64,000 bases of DNA from Tatumella sp. JGM118 (GCF_018257515.1 NZ_JAERJR010000001.1:310001-374000), one strand, 5' to 3'; positions 1 to 9,060 are shown, counted from the first letter of the stretch. Translations and numbers: made by a program. Notes: a model not told the origin generated them from the letters alone.

Positions 1-1
1 C

Positions 2-163
2 CTGGTGTTTTTTAAAACCGGCTGGGGGGGCGATGGCCTGCATGTCGGTATCTATGACAAAAATAATCAGTTTATTCATGCATCGACCAGCCGTGGTGTG
101 ATGCGCTCTTCACTGAATAATGTCTACTGGCGCAAAGTCTTCTGGCAGGCCCGGCGCATTTAG
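2..163 (+). CDS. nlpC: NlpC lipoprotein, NlpC/P60 peptidase (C-terminal end only)
   Basis: An open frame enters from the left edge and stops with TAG at 161-163, giving 53 residues that begin LVFFKTGWGGDG and end VFWQARRI. This is the C-terminal part of an NlpC/P60 cysteine peptidase fold. The HVGIY segment carries the catalytic histidine, and FIHASTS carries the usual third polar residue. The catalytic cysteine lies outside the window. NlpC-family enzymes cut peptidoglycan stem peptides in the envelope. The assignment to nlpC itself rests on the fragment's sequence and on synteny: in E. coli nlpC lies close to selO (ydiU), as here. Confidence 0.8.
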   Translation: MVFFKTGWGGDGLHVGIYDKNNQFIHASTSRGVMRSSLNNVYWRKVFWQARRI

Positions 164-249
164 TGGTTAACCCGGGGAGATTTTTCGGGGTTTCCTGACA
201 CATCCGGCCCGCCAGTCCCTGCGATGACTGTTATCCTCCCTGCGGTCAG

Positions 250-278
250 GTTACACTGCCGTCTTATCCTCTTATAAG
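250..278 (+). promoter_or_regulatory. probable sigma-70 promoter of selO
   Basis: A -35-like GTTACA (250-255) and a -10-like TATAAG (273-278) are separated by 17 bp. Transcription would start near 285. That is past the possible TTG start at 283, and so supports the ATG at 316 as the real start of selO. The promoter is inferred from consensus match only. Confidence 0.4.
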
Positions 279-315
279 ATACTTGTCTGACACAGTACCC
301 ACCTGCGGAGTCCTT

Positions 316-1755
316 ATGCAGTTTACGAATACTTGGTGTGAAGAGCTGCCCGGTTTTTACAGCCCGGTGACACCCACCCCGCTTAAGCAGGGGCGTCTGC
401 TTTACCCTAACCGGCCTTTATGCCGCGAGTTACAGCTCGACGAATCACTCTTTGCCGGTGCGGGGCATCCGGTGTTTTATGGCGGCGATGTGCTGCCCGG
501 GATGGCACCGCTCGCTCAGGTGTACAGTGGCCATCAGTTTGGCGTCTGGGCCGGTCAGCTGGGCGATGGCCGGGGTTTATTATTGGGTGAACAGTTACTG
601 CCGGATGGCAGAAAATATGACTGGCATCTGAAAGGGGCCGGACTGACCCCTTATTCACGGATGGGCGACGGACGGGCGGTGGTACGTTCGACGGTCAGAG
701 AGTTTCTGGCCTCAGAAGCGTTGCATGGTCTGGGGATCCCGACCACCCGTGCACTGAGCCTGGCGGTCAGTGAAGAACCGGTGCAGCGTGAGCAGACCGA
801 GCAGGGCGCAATGCTGATACGTATTGCCGAAAGCCATCTGCGTTTTGGTCACTTTGAACACTTCTTTTACCGCCATCAGCCGGATCAGGTCAGAGCGCTG
901 GCAGATTATGCCATCCGCCATCACTGGCCGGAGCTGACGGATGCCCCGGACCGTTATCTGTTATGGTTTACCGATGTGGTGAAACGCACGGCCCGGCTGA
1001 TAGCGCTCTGGCAGAGCGTCGGTTTTTCTCACGGAGTGATGAATACCGATAATATGTCATTGCTGGGTCTGACCCTGGATTACGGGCCGTACGGCTTTAT
1101 GGACGACTACAATCCGGGCTTTATCTGCAACCATAGTGACTATCAGGGGCGATATAGCTTCGAAAACCAGCCGACCGCAGGGCTATGGAACCTTAACCGG
1201 CTGGCCCACGCGTTATCCCCGCTGTTATCCATGCCGCAACTTAAGCAGGCGCTTGCAGGCTATGAAGATGAGCTGATGAGTGTCTGGGGACAACAGATGC
1301 GGCGAAAACTGGGGCTGTTTACGGCGCAGCAGAATGATAATGACCTGCTGAGCGGGTTACTGGCCCTGATGGCAGCCGAAGGCAGTGACTATACCCGGAC
1401 CTTCCGGCTGCTGAGCGAAACAGAACAGCAACAGAGCCAGTCACCGCTCAGGGATGAATTTATTGATCGTGCAGCCTTCGATCACTGGTTCAGTCAGTAC
1501 CGCCAGCGCCTGCTGGACGAGCAGTACAGTGACGCCCGGCGCAGGGAGATGATGCAGGCAGCCAATCCGGCGCTGGTATTAAGAAATTATCTGGCACAAC
1601 AGGTGATCGCTGAAACAGAAAAAGGCGGCACGGAGCAGCTGGCTGCTCTGCATAGCGCCCTGCAAAACCCTTATCAGTTGGCATCCGGACAGCAGGCGCT
1701 GTTTAACCGGCCGCCGGAGTGGGGCAAATCCCTGGAGATCAGCTGCTCGAGCTGA
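316..1755 (+). CDS. selO: Protein adenylyltransferase SelO (YdiU)
   Basis: 479-residue member of the SelO/YdiU pseudokinase family, which transfers AMP from ATP to Ser, Thr or Tyr of target proteins and is linked to redox stress. Visible signatures are [10 protein letters not shown] near residue 70, [18 protein letters not shown] near 110, the active-site stretch [10 protein letters not shown] followed by LDYGPYGF, and the conserved C-terminal Cys in the ending EISCSS (selenocysteine in many eukaryotic homologues). The open frame reaches back to a TTG at 283. The ATG at 316 is preferred because a GGAG lies 5 bp upstream, the predicted transcript starts near 285, and the E. coli protein (478 aa) aligns from this Met. 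Length and alignment are full. Confidence 0.93.
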   Translation: MQFTNTWCEELPGFYSPVTPTPLKQGRLLYPNRPLCRELQLDESLFAGAGHPVFYGGDVLPGMAPLAQVYSGHQFGVWAGQLGDGRGLLLGEQLLPDGRKYDWHLKGAGLTPYSRMGDGRAVVRSTVREFLASEALHGLGIPTTRALSLAVSEEPVQREQTEQGAMLIRIAESHLRFGHFEHFFYRHQPDQVRALADYAIRHHWPELTDAPDRYLLWFTDVVKRTARLIALWQSVGFSHGVMNTDNMSLLGLTLDYGPYGFMDDYNPGFICNHSDYQGRYSFENQPTAGLWNLNRLAHALSPLLSMPQLKQALAGYEDELMSVWGQQMRRKLGLFTAQQNDNDLLSGLLALMAAEGSDYTRTFRLLSETEQQQSQSPLRDEFIDRAAFDHWFSQYRQRLLDEQYSDARRREMMQAANPALVLRNYLAQQVIAETEKGGTEQLAALHSALQNPYQLASGQQALFNRPPEWGKSLEISCSS

Positions 1756-1768
1756 TCTCCGGCCAGCG

Positions 1769-2812
1769 TCAGCGGGTGGAGACCGCTTCTGCCAGGTTTT
1801 CAAGCACTTTTTCTGTGTCTCCCCAACTGAGGCACGGGTCGGTGATGGACTGACCATAAACCAGTGGCTGTCCGGGGGTAACGTCCTGGCGGCCCGGTTC
1901 AAGGAAACTCTCGATCATCACCCCGGCGATGGCGGTTTCGCCATTACGCAGTTGTCCGGCCACATCCTCCGCCACCCGCATTTGCCGCTGATGTTGCTTC
2001 AGACAGTTTCCGTGACTGAAGTCGATCACCAGCCGCGCCGGTAACCGGAACTCTTCCAGTAAGCTGCGACTTTCGGCCACATGCTCAGTGGAATAATTCG
2101 GCGTGCGGCCACCCCGTAAAATGATGTGTCCGTCCGGATTGCCCTGCGTCTGATAAATGGTCATCTGTCCCTGTTTATCGGGGGAGAGAAACATATGACC
2201 GGCCCGTGCGGCACGTATAGCATCAATAGCGATACGAATATTGCCGTCGGTGCCGTTCTTGAAGCCGACAGGACAGGAAAGCGCCGAAGCCATCTCCCGA
2301 TGGATCTGACTTTCGGTGGTCCGTGCGCCGATAGCGCCCCAGCTGATTAAATCGGCAATAAACTGTCCGGTCACCATATCCAGAAACTCGGTGGCCGTCG
2401 GCATACCCAGCGCATTGATATCCAGCAGTAATTTACGGGCGATCGCCAGCCCCTCATTAATATGATAACTGCCATCCAGCCAGGGGTCGTTGATCAGGCC
2501 TTTCCAGCCGGTGACTGTGCGGGGTTTTTCGAAATAGGTCCGCATCACAATTTCCAGCGGGCCCTGGTAACGCTGACGCAGCACATTCAGGCGCTGTGCA
2601 TAGTCGAGGGCCGATTGCGGGTCATGCAATGAACACGGGCCTATCACCACCAGTAAACGGCGGTCATTCTGCTGCAGTATCTGGCTGATACGCTGCCGGG
2701 TGGCCAGAATATTGGTGCTGATATCTTCTGAAACCGGATATTGCCGTGCCAGCTGGTCCGGCGTCACCAGGCATGCCACCGGCGACGTTCTTAATTCATC
2801 GGTTTTATTCAT
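1769..2812 (-). CDS. aroH: Phospho-2-dehydro-3-deoxyheptonate aldolase (DAHP synthase), Trp-sensitive type
   Basis: 347 residues, family I DAHP synthase. It condenses phosphoenolpyruvate and erythrose-4-phosphate in the first step of aromatic amino-acid synthesis. Conserved blocks visible are VVIGPCSLHD (metal-ligand Cys), RTYFEKPRTVTGWKGL, GARTTESQIHREMAS, FKNGTDGN and DFSHGNC. The N-terminus MNKTDELRTSPVA matches AroH more closely than AroF or AroG as recalled. The open frame could extend 52 codons upstream, but that segment is unlike the family and enters the rprA terminator, so the ATG at 2812 is used. It converges on selO with about 13 bp between stops. No clear TrpR operator was seen upstream, so tryptophan control of transcription is not supported here. 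Confidence 0.92.
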   Translation of the reverse strand: MNKTDELRTSPVACLVTPDQLARQYPVSEDISTNILATRQRISQILQQNDRRLLVVIGPCSLHDPQSALDYAQRLNVLRQRYQGPLEIVMRTYFEKPRTVTGWKGLINDPWLDGSYHINEGLAIARKLLLDINALGMPTATEFLDMVTGQFIADLISWGAIGARTTESQIHREMASALSCPVGFKNGTDGNIRIAIDAIRAARAGHMFLSPDKQGQMTIYQTQGNPDGHIILRGGRTPNYSTEHVAESRSLLEEFRLPARLVIDFSHGNCLKQHQRQMRVAEDVAGQLRNGETAIAGVMIESFLEPGRQDVTPGQPLVYGQSITDPCLSWGDTEKVLENLAEAVSTR

Positions 2813-2940
2813 GATAGTCTCGAAGTCATGCTGCTTACCGGCAAAATGCCGGCAAGATATGGCCTCAACAATAGCCGAATAGCATGTGATTACAACCACA
2901 GAACAGGTAAAACAGCAGGAAAACGTGCGGAATTCAGAAT

Positions 2941-3022
2941 AAAAAAATGCCCGTCCGTAGAAGGGCAAAGACTACACACAGCAATAGAGGGGTGGCAATG
3001 AGATGCCGCAACAGCAATACTT
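2941..3022 (-). ncRNA. rprA: RprA small regulatory RNA
   Basis: On the minus strand the 20-mer TTGCTGTGTGTAGTCTTTGC, followed by CC, is identical to the 3' part of E. coli RprA as recalled. It runs into a terminator hairpin (GCCC, 10-nt loop, GGGC) and seven T residues ending at 2941. The position between aroH and ydiK fits E. coli, where rprA lies next to ydiK. RprA is an Hfq-dependent sRNA that activates rpoS translation and answers to the Rcs phosphorelay. The 5' end near 3022 is inferred from a possible -10 (TACGAT, 3033-3028) and from the RcsB-type box at 3058-3071. The resulting ~82-nt RNA would be shorter than the ~105-nt E. coli form and would lack its first AT-rich hairpin. The 5' half is diverged. 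Confidence 0.85.
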
Positions 3023-3057
3023 AGGGTTATCGTAAAGTTAAATTTGTATTGAATCTG

Positions 3058-3071
3058 TAAGAATCATCCCA
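3058..3071. promoter_or_regulatory. RcsB-type box upstream of rprA
   Basis: TAAGAATCATCCCA matches the RcsA/RcsB box consensus TAAGAATATTCCTA at 11 of 14 positions. It sits just upstream of the -35 position of the inferred rprA promoter, the arrangement expected for an RcsB-activated promoter. The -35 itself is poor, as in activator-dependent promoters. The identification depends on the neighbouring rprA call. Confidence 0.6.
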
Positions 3072-3143
3072 TTCGGGACGGCAGGGGAAAGTACCGGGGG
3101 GGAAGCTCCCCTGACGCCGCCAGGGGAGAAAGATAAAGGATGC

Positions 3144-4298
3144 TTATTTTACAGGTGCCTGGGCCTGAAGGGCATTACGTTCTTCTTCGGCCGTTTTACG
3201 GGCATCTTCCAGTAATTCCTCGACCACCAAATCCGGATCATCATGTGGCTCCGGGGCTTCATGCATCCAGACGGAAACCAGACGGTATGAAACCGCCAGC
3301 ACCACCGGACCAATAAACAGGCCGATCATTCCGAAAGCCACCAGACCGCCGATCACCCCGGAAAGGATAATCAGCATCGGTAAATCGGCCCCCAGCCGGA
3401 TCAGCATCGGACGGACAAAGCTGTCCATAGTGCCGACAACACAGCTCCAGACCAGCAAGACGGTCCCCCAGGTTGTGTCTCCGCTCCAGTACAGCCAGAT
3501 TATCGCCGGGATCAGTACCAGCAGAGGGCCGAGCTGGATCAGGCAACAGAGGATCATGACCACGGTCAGGATAGTGGCATAAGGGATACCGCAGAGGGCT
3601 AAGCCAATGCCCCCGATGACACCCTGCAGTAATGCGGTAACGACCACGCCCAGCGCCACGGCACGAATCGCCTGACCTGCCAGTAATACCACCGCGTCAC
3701 CGCGGCGGGAAGCCAGCCGGTAGGCAAAATGGCGTATTCCCTGACCCACGCGTTCCCCCCGCCAGTAGAGCAAAACACTGAACAGTAACATCAGTGTCAG
3801 ATGCACCATCAGCCGGCCAAAGTGGCCCGCCTGGGCGACAAAAAAGCTGGTGGTACGACCGATATAGGGCTGGACGCTGGTGATGACCGCACTGCCACCC
3901 CCGGCGATCATTTTCTGATAGTAGACCGCCAGTTTGCTGCCGATATACGGAATATTGCTGAGCCACTCCAGTTTCGGTATCTGAATATGACCGGAGGATA
4001 ACCAGGCGATGACCGGCCCGCTGTTATCCAGCACACTGCTGATCAGCAGGGCAATCGGAATGATAAACACCAGTAACAAAATCAGTGTCATCGCCAGAAC
4101 CGCCAGTGAACGGCGGCCCCAGAGAATTTTTTGTATACGCAGCATCAGTCCCCAGGTCGCGATAACCACCATCCCGGCCCAGGCAAAGCCGAGGATAAAT
4201 GGCTGAACCACCCAGAAACAGGCGACCGTCATTAATACAAAAAACATCAGTGTAAATAGCTTCTGAGGGAGATCCCTGTTTTCTGACCGTGCTTTCAT
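3144..4298 (-). CDS. ydiK: YdiK, AI-2E family inner-membrane transporter
   Basis: 384-residue polytopic membrane protein of the AI-2E/PerM-like permease family (PF01594). Long hydrophobic segments alternate with short loops. The conserved stretches GQGIRHFAYRLASRRGD, QLGPLLVLIPAIIWLYWSGDTTWGT and the C-terminal VIGGLVAFGMIGLFIGPVVLAVSYRL match E. coli YdiK (370 aa). A hydrophilic acidic tail follows. An AAGGTG ribosome-binding site precedes the ATG. The substrate is unknown; family members are variously linked to AI-2 export or Na+/H+ antiport. It is divergent from ydiJ. Confidence 0.88.
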   Translation of the reverse strand: MKARSENRDLPQKLFTLMFFVLMTVACFWVVQPFILGFAWAGMVVIATWGLMLRIQKILWGRRSLAVLAMTLILLLVFIIPIALLISSVLDNSGPVIAWLSSGHIQIPKLEWLSNIPYIGSKLAVYYQKMIAGGGSAVITSVQPYIGRTTSFFVAQAGHFGRLMVHLTLMLLFSVLLYWRGERVGQGIRHFAYRLASRRGDAVVLLAGQAIRAVALGVVVTALLQGVIGGIGLALCGIPYATILTVVMILCCLIQLGPLLVLIPAIIWLYWSGDTTWGTVLLVWSCVVGTMDSFVRPMLIRLGADLPMLIILSGVIGGLVAFGMIGLFIGPVVLAVSYRLVSVWMHEAPEPHDDPDLVVEELLEDARKTAEEERNALQAQAPVK

Positions 4299-4486
4299 AA
4301 CACCTTTTTACCTCTTTGAATTTACCCGATGAGAGGGTTCCCGATAATGATGCGGTATTTCCGGCAATTACGACAGTAAATAAAAGCAAACTTTTTCATG
4401 CAGTAACAAAAGCGACATCTCAGAAAATATGGTAAAACAAAATATTCCTGAAAATTAAAATGACACGACATCCTGGTTTTTATCAC

Positions 4487-7400
4487 ATGATCCCAAAGAT
4501 TCAGCAGGCCCCGGGACTCAGCCCGCAGGTGCTTTCGTATATTGAAACATTGACGAGACAAGGTTTTACCGGTGATCTCGCCACCGATTATGGTTCACGG
4601 CTCAGTATGTCGGTAGATAACAGTATCTATCAGTGTCTGCCGGATGCCATCCTCTTTCCCCGTTCGGTGGCGGACGTTGCGCTGATAAGCCGCATCGCAG
4701 ACGATGAAGCGTTTTCCGGTCTGACCTTTACGGCCCGTGGCGGCGGTACCGGGACTAATGGCCAGTCGCTGAATCACGGTGTGATTGTCGATATGTCCCG
4801 TTATATGAACCGGATCCTGGAAATCAACAGTGAGGAAGGCTGGGTCAGGGTGGAAGCGGGTGTGGTGAAGGATCAGCTTAACCAGTGGCTGAAACCTTAT
4901 GGTTTTTTCTTTGCGCCTGAATTATCCACCAGTAACCGTGCGACGCTGGGGGGAATGATTAATACCGATGCGTCCGGTCAGGGGTCGCTGGTCTATGGTA
5001 AAACCTCAGATCACGTGCTGGGACTGCGGGCGGTTCTGGTTAACGGGGACATCATTGACACCCGGGCGATGCCGCTCTCCCTGGCGGAGCAGATTGCCGC
5101 TGAAAAGACGACGGAAGGGCATATCTATCAGCAGGTGCTTAGCAGCTGTCGTGATAACCGGCAGAGTGTGATCGATAATTTCCCGAAACTTAATCGCTTT
5201 CTGACCGGTTATGACATGCGTCATGTGCTCAGTGACGATCTGCAGACTTTCGACCTGACCCGTATCCTGTGCGGTTCTGAAGGGACCCTGGCCTTTATTG
5301 CCGAGGCCAGGCTGAATATTACGCCCATCCCGAAAGTTCGCCAGCTGGTCAATATTAAGTATGACAGTTTTGATTCTGCCCTGCGGAATGCCCCGTTTCT
5401 GGTCGAGGCCAGAGCGCTGTCTGTGGAAACCGTCGACTCAACGGTGCTTAATCTGGCGCGGGAAGATATCGTCTGGCATTCGGTCAGCGAACTGATCACC
5501 GATATCCCGGGCGAAACGATGCTGGGATTGAATCTGGTGGAATTTGCGGGGAATGACCGTGAACTGGCGGAAAAACAGGTCAGTGACCTCTGCCACCGGC
5601 TGGATGAACTGATGGCTGCCAGAGAAGCCGGTATCATCGGCTATCAGCGATGTACGCAGCTTGATGAAGTCGAGCGGATCTATGCGATGCGCAAAAAAGC
5701 GGTAGGCTTGCTGGGAAATGCAAAAGGGCATGCTAAGCCGATCCCCTTTGTGGAAGATACCGCGGTTCCGCCGGAGCATCTGGCGGACTATATCGCCGAT
5801 TTCCGCGCGTTACTGGACAGTCATGGCCTGAATTACGGTATGTTCGGTCACGTGGATGCGGGGGTGTTACATGTGCGCCCGGCCCTGGATATGTGTGATC
5901 CTCAGCAGGAAATGCTGATGAAACAGATCTCCGATCAGGTGGTGGCGTTAACGGCCAGCTATGGCGGGCTGCTATGGGGTGAGCATGGAAAAGGCTATCG
6001 GGGAGCTTACACTGAAAACTTCTTCGGCCCGGCGCTGTTCGGCGAATTACGGCGTATTAAGGGGGCTTTCGACCCGGCAAACCGCCTTAACCCGGGGAAG
6101 ATCTGTACCCCTGCCGGCAGTGATGCAGAGTTGCTGCCGATAGAAAGCCCGACCCGGGGCAGTTTTGACCGGCAAATCCCGGTGACCATCAGAGACGAAT
6201 GGCGCGGCGCCATGGAGTGTAATGGCAACGGGCTATGCTTTAACTTTGATGTTAACAGCCCGATGTGCCCGTCAATGAAAATCACCCGTAACCGCCTGCA
6301 CTCGCCGAAAGGCCGGGCAACACTGACCCGTGAATGGTTACGCTTGCTGGCCGATCAGGGGGTGGATCCCCAACAGCTGGAACGTGCGGTGCCACAGAAT
6401 TCGCTGAGTCTGCGCGGGTTTATCAGTAAGCTGAAAAATACCCGCCAGGCGGCCAGAGGTGAGTATGATTTTTCTCATGAAGTTAAAGAAGCAATGTCGG
6501 GATGCCTGGCCTGTAAAGCCTGTTCTACTCAGTGCCCGATTAAAATCGATGTCCCGTCGTTTCGTTCGCGATTTCTGCAACTCTATCACAGCCGTTATCT
6601 GCGTCCGCTCAGCGATCATCTGGTTGCCTCGGTAGAAAGCTACACGCCGCTGATGGCGAAGGCACCGCAGTTTTTTAACTTTTTTCTGACGCATCCCCGT
6701 ATTCAGGCGTTAAGCAAAAAGCATATCGGCATGGCAGACCTGCCGGCTCTGTCATCACCGGGGCTCAGGCATCAGTTGGCCGGGCATCGGGCGCTGACCA
6801 CGACGGTAGATGACTTACGCGGCATGACGGAAGCCGAACGCAGGGAATATGTCCTGGTCGTGCAGGATCCTTTCACCAGTTATTATGAAGCCAGCCTGAT
6901 CACTGACCTCATCCGGCTTATCGGTAAATTGGGCTATAAGCCGGTACTGCTGCCCTTTACGCCAAACGGTAAAGCTCAGCATGTTAAAGGCTTCCTGCAA
7001 AGGTTTGCCAGAACGGCACAGAAAAGCGCGGATATCCTGAATGATATAGCCCGTCTGGGGATCCCGATGATCGGTACAGACCCCGCACTGGTGCTCTGCT
7101 ACCGCGACGAATACCGTCAGATCCTCGGGGAGAAACGGGGTGACTTTAACGTACTGCTTGCCCACGAATGGCTCGACCAGGTGACGTCCGACAGGGCAGA
7201 GCAACAAACCCACGGAGAGGCCTGGTATCTGTTCCCGCACTGTACGGAAAGTACCGCGCTGCCACAGTCTCCGGCACGCTGGAAAACCATATTCAGTCGT
7301 TTCGGGGCTGAACTGCAGCCAGTTAATGCCGGGTGTTGTGGTATGGCCGGGACTTATGGCCATGAAACCAAAAATCTGGATAACTCACTGGGGATCTACG

Positions 7401-7543
7401 CGCTGTCCTGGCAACCGCATTTGCAAAAACGGGCGCCTCAGCGCTGTCTGGCCACCGGCTATTCCTGCCGCAGCCAGGTAAAGCGTGTCGAGGGGCAGGC
7501 GGTGCGTCATCCTTTACAGGCATTGCTGGATATCGTCAGTTAA
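4487..7543 (+). CDS. ydiJ: YdiJ, FAD-linked oxidoreductase with Fe-S domain (D-2-hydroxyglutarate dehydrogenase type)
   Basis: 1018 residues, the same length as E. coli YdiJ. The N-terminal half is an FAD-binding type-4 (GlcD-like) domain with FTARGGGTGTNGQSLNHG and LGGMINTDASGQGS. An FAD-oxidase C domain carries GMFGHVDAGVLHVRP. The C-terminal third has a ferredoxin-like cluster motif CLACKACSTQCPIKID near residue 660 and a CCG-type domain with GCCGMAGTYGH. The family oxidises D-2-hydroxy acids; D-2-hydroxyglutarate is reported for YdiJ. The open frame also offers an ATG at 4460. The ATG at 4487 is chosen because MIPKIQQAPG aligns with the E. coli start; neither has a strong ribosome-binding site. 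Confidence 0.9.
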   Translation: MIPKIQQAPGLSPQVLSYIETLTRQGFTGDLATDYGSRLSMSVDNSIYQCLPDAILFPRSVADVALISRIADDEAFSGLTFTARGGGTGTNGQSLNHGVIVDMSRYMNRILEINSEEGWVRVEAGVVKDQLNQWLKPYGFFFAPELSTSNRATLGGMINTDASGQGSLVYGKTSDHVLGLRAVLVNGDIIDTRAMPLSLAEQIAAEKTTEGHIYQQVLSSCRDNRQSVIDNFPKLNRFLTGYDMRHVLSDDLQTFDLTRILCGSEGTLAFIAEARLNITPIPKVRQLVNIKYDSFDSALRNAPFLVEARALSVETVDSTVLNLAREDIVWHSVSELITDIPGETMLGLNLVEFAGNDRELAEKQVSDLCHRLDELMAAREAGIIGYQRCTQLDEVERIYAMRKKAVGLLGNAKGHAKPIPFVEDTAVPPEHLADYIADFRALLDSHGLNYGMFGHVDAGVLHVRPALDMCDPQQEMLMKQISDQVVALTASYGGLLWGEHGKGYRGAYTENFFGPALFGELRRIKGAFDPANRLNPGKICTPAGSDAELLPIESPTRGSFDRQIPVTIRDEWRGAMECNGNGLCFNFDVNSPMCPSMKITRNRLHSPKGRATLTREWLRLLADQGVDPQQLERAVPQNSLSLRGFISKLKNTRQAARGEYDFSHEVKEAMSGCLACKACSTQCPIKIDVPSFRSRFLQLYHSRYLRPLSDHLVASVESYTPLMAKAPQFFNFFLTHPRIQALSKKHIGMADLPALSSPGLRHQLAGHRALTTTVDDLRGMTEAERREYVLVVQDPFTSYYEASLITDLIRLIGKLGYKPVLLPFTPNGKAQHVKGFLQRFARTAQKSADILNDIARLGIPMIGTDPALVLCYRDEYRQILGEKRGDFNVLLAHEWLDQVTSDRAEQQTHGEAWYLFPHCTESTALPQSPARWKTIFSRFGAELQPVNAGCCGMAGTYGHETKNLDNSLGIYALSWQPHLQKRAPQRCLATGYSCRSQVKRVEGQAVRHPLQALLDIVS

Positions 7544-7552
7544 ACCGGTCAC

Positions 7553-7583
7553 GGGCAGAGGAACATAGGGTTCCTCTGCTCCC
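7553..7583. terminator. Hairpin between ydiJ and the converging orphan gene
   Basis: GGGCAGAGGAAC (7553-7564) pairs with GTTCCTCTGCTCCC (7570-7583) across a short loop, just after the ydiJ stop and at the very end of the converging gene at 7586. There is no clear T-tract on either strand, so this is a terminator-like hairpin rather than a textbook terminator. Confidence 0.45.
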
Positions 7584-7585
7584 GG

Positions 7586-7987
7586 TCAGGGTAAAAGCTC
7601 TGCATAACAGAAAAACTGCTCCTGAAGACCACAAAACTGTTCCCATTCACCTTCCTGCATCAGGACATGACTCAACCGGCCGAGAGACTCACGTGCCAGT
7701 TGCAGCGCCTGTAAACGAAACATTGTCTCACGTTGTTCATCAGCCATTTCGCTGATCAGCTGCTGGTGCAGTTCCAGTAACAGAGCAACATACCTTTCAT
7801 CATCTCCCTGCTGATGGCACCTGTCGGCCATACTCAGGCAGAGATCATTAAATTCCCGCAGCCTTGTCGGCGAACTGTCTGAATGCTTCAGTGCAGATTT
7901 ACTGAGGTGGAACTCTGTGCACATGGTATTCAGTGCCTGGTGATATTCCTCAAGGTGCAGTTCCAGCCAGCCTGAAAATGAGATCAT
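7586..7987 (-). CDS. Fur-controlled protein of unknown function (133 aa)
   Basis: Not recognised. The 133-residue product is predicted to be cytoplasmic and mostly helical, starting MISFSGWLELHLEEYHQ and ending FFCYAELLP. It has no signal peptide, no membrane segment and no obvious cofactor motif; its two His-rich spots (residues 13-16 and around 60) are too loose to call a metal site. A near-consensus Fur box at 8004-8022 begins 17 bp upstream of the ATG, which indicates an iron-starvation role. It lies where E. coli has the Fur-regulated suf operon, but it is not similar to any Suf protein. It could be an iron-stress regulator or chaperone; that is inference only. Confidence 0.7.
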   Translation of the reverse strand: MISFSGWLELHLEEYHQALNTMCTEFHLSKSALKHSDSSPTRLREFNDLCLSMADRCHQQGDDERYVALLLELHQQLISEMADEQRETMFRLQALQLARESLGRLSHVLMQEGEWEQFCGLQEQFFCYAELLP

Positions 7988-8003
7988 ACCGGGCTCCTTT
8001 ATT

Positions 8004-8022
8004 AGTAATGATAATCATTATC
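8004..8022. promoter_or_regulatory. Fur box
   Basis: AGTAATGATAATCATTATC matches the 19-bp Fur consensus GATAATGATAATCATTATC at 17 positions. It begins 17 bp upstream of the start codon of the orphan gene at 7987, where Fe-Fur binding would block transcription or initiation. Confidence 0.85.
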
Positions 8023-8264
8023 ATACCTATAGCGGTGGGAAGGCAAGAGGGAAAGTGGTTTTTTAACAAAAACTGTTCATTAACGAAAAACGATGGGTAA
8101 AAGAGGCCGCAGACCGGTATCCCATCACTCTCTCTTTCCGGCGATAGTGGTTACCGGGGGTAGCGGCGGAGCAGAGCCAGGGGGAAGTACGTTACCCCTT
8201 CCGGGGCACGGCTTTCGGAGCAACCCGCCATCGCCGGACCGAAAGACCGGCGAAAACCCTTGCC

Positions 8265-8756
8265 GCAGAGCCGTTGATAACTCTGATAAACCGTAACCGG
8301 TACAGGCTTCCCCGGGAGAATCGGCGGGAACAGGCAAAGGCCTCCCCGGAGAGAGCCTGCGGGCATAAGGGTTACCGGTATTAGCAGGACAGAACGGTGA
8401 TAGCAAAGGGGATGGTTATGCAGAGCCGGTGTTAACTCAGATAAACCGTGATAGTCACAGGGCTTCGCGGAGAGAACCGGCGTGGATAGAGGTTACCGGT
8501 ATTACCGAGACAGAACGGTGACAGCAAAGGGGATGATTATGCAGAGCCGTTGATAACTCCATAAGCGGTAACATGCAAAGGCTTCCCCGGGAGAACCGGC
8601 GGGTTTAAGGGTTACCGGTATTAGCAGGACAGAACGGTGATAGCAAAGGGGATGGTTTGCAGAGCCGTTGATAACTCAGATAAGCGGTAACGGGCACAGG
8701 CCTCCGCGGAGAGAACCGGCAGGCATAAGGGTTACCGGTATTTACCGGAACAGCGA
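8265..8756. repeat. ~120-bp direct tandem repeats, about four degenerate units
   Basis: The phrase GTTACCGGTA recurs at 8371, 8492, 8611 and 8731 (spacing 121, 119, 120). GCAGAGCCG recurs at 8265, 8420, 8541 and 8659. Each unit also holds a CAAAGGGGATG stretch and a CTCCGCGGAG- or CCCCGGGAG-like palindrome. The unequal spacings break every reading frame, so this is non-coding repetitive DNA. A further partial copy may begin near 8145. The whole 8023-9014 interval has no convincing gene; 8760-9010 holds no further recognisable structure. Confidence 0.85.
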
Positions 8757-9014
8757 TACGGGAGTGATCATTGGTTGAACGGGGCGCGAGAGGTTGAGTA
8801 AACACGATTTGTAACAGCCTCTGACCGTTGCAACCGCGAGAGCTTAGTCAAAAATGATAACGGTAACCCTCAGGCTGGGCCGGGGGAGCAGCGGGGGGCA
8901 GACAAGTGGGAGAAAGAGCCGCTTTTAGCTGTCTAATCGACAGTGGCATGAAGCATGGAGTTGCCTGGCATGAGCCACGGAAAGCCCGGCGCAGACGTGC
9001 GGCTAACGAAATGA

Positions 9015-9046
9015 CAAAAAAAATGGTGCCCCGGGGGCACCATTTT
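9015..9046 (-). terminator. lpp Rho-independent terminator
   Basis: On the minus strand a 13-bp near-perfect hairpin (AAAATGGTGCCCC / GGGGCACCATTTT) runs into eight T residues shortly after the lpp stop. It is a strong intrinsic terminator, as expected for a very abundant mRNA. Confidence 0.92.
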
Positions 9047-9060
9047 CATTACCAGAACGC

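Noticed and set aside
2941..2970. Attenuator for aroH on the minus strand
   Set aside because: The hairpin and T-tract belong to the conserved rprA 3' end; no leader peptide with Trp or Phe codons was seen upstream.
8125..8805. Repeat-derived frames on the minus strand (93, 71 and 66 codons)
   Set aside because: They lie inside the 120-bp tandem repeats, the repeat spacing shifts frame, and there are no ribosome-binding sites.
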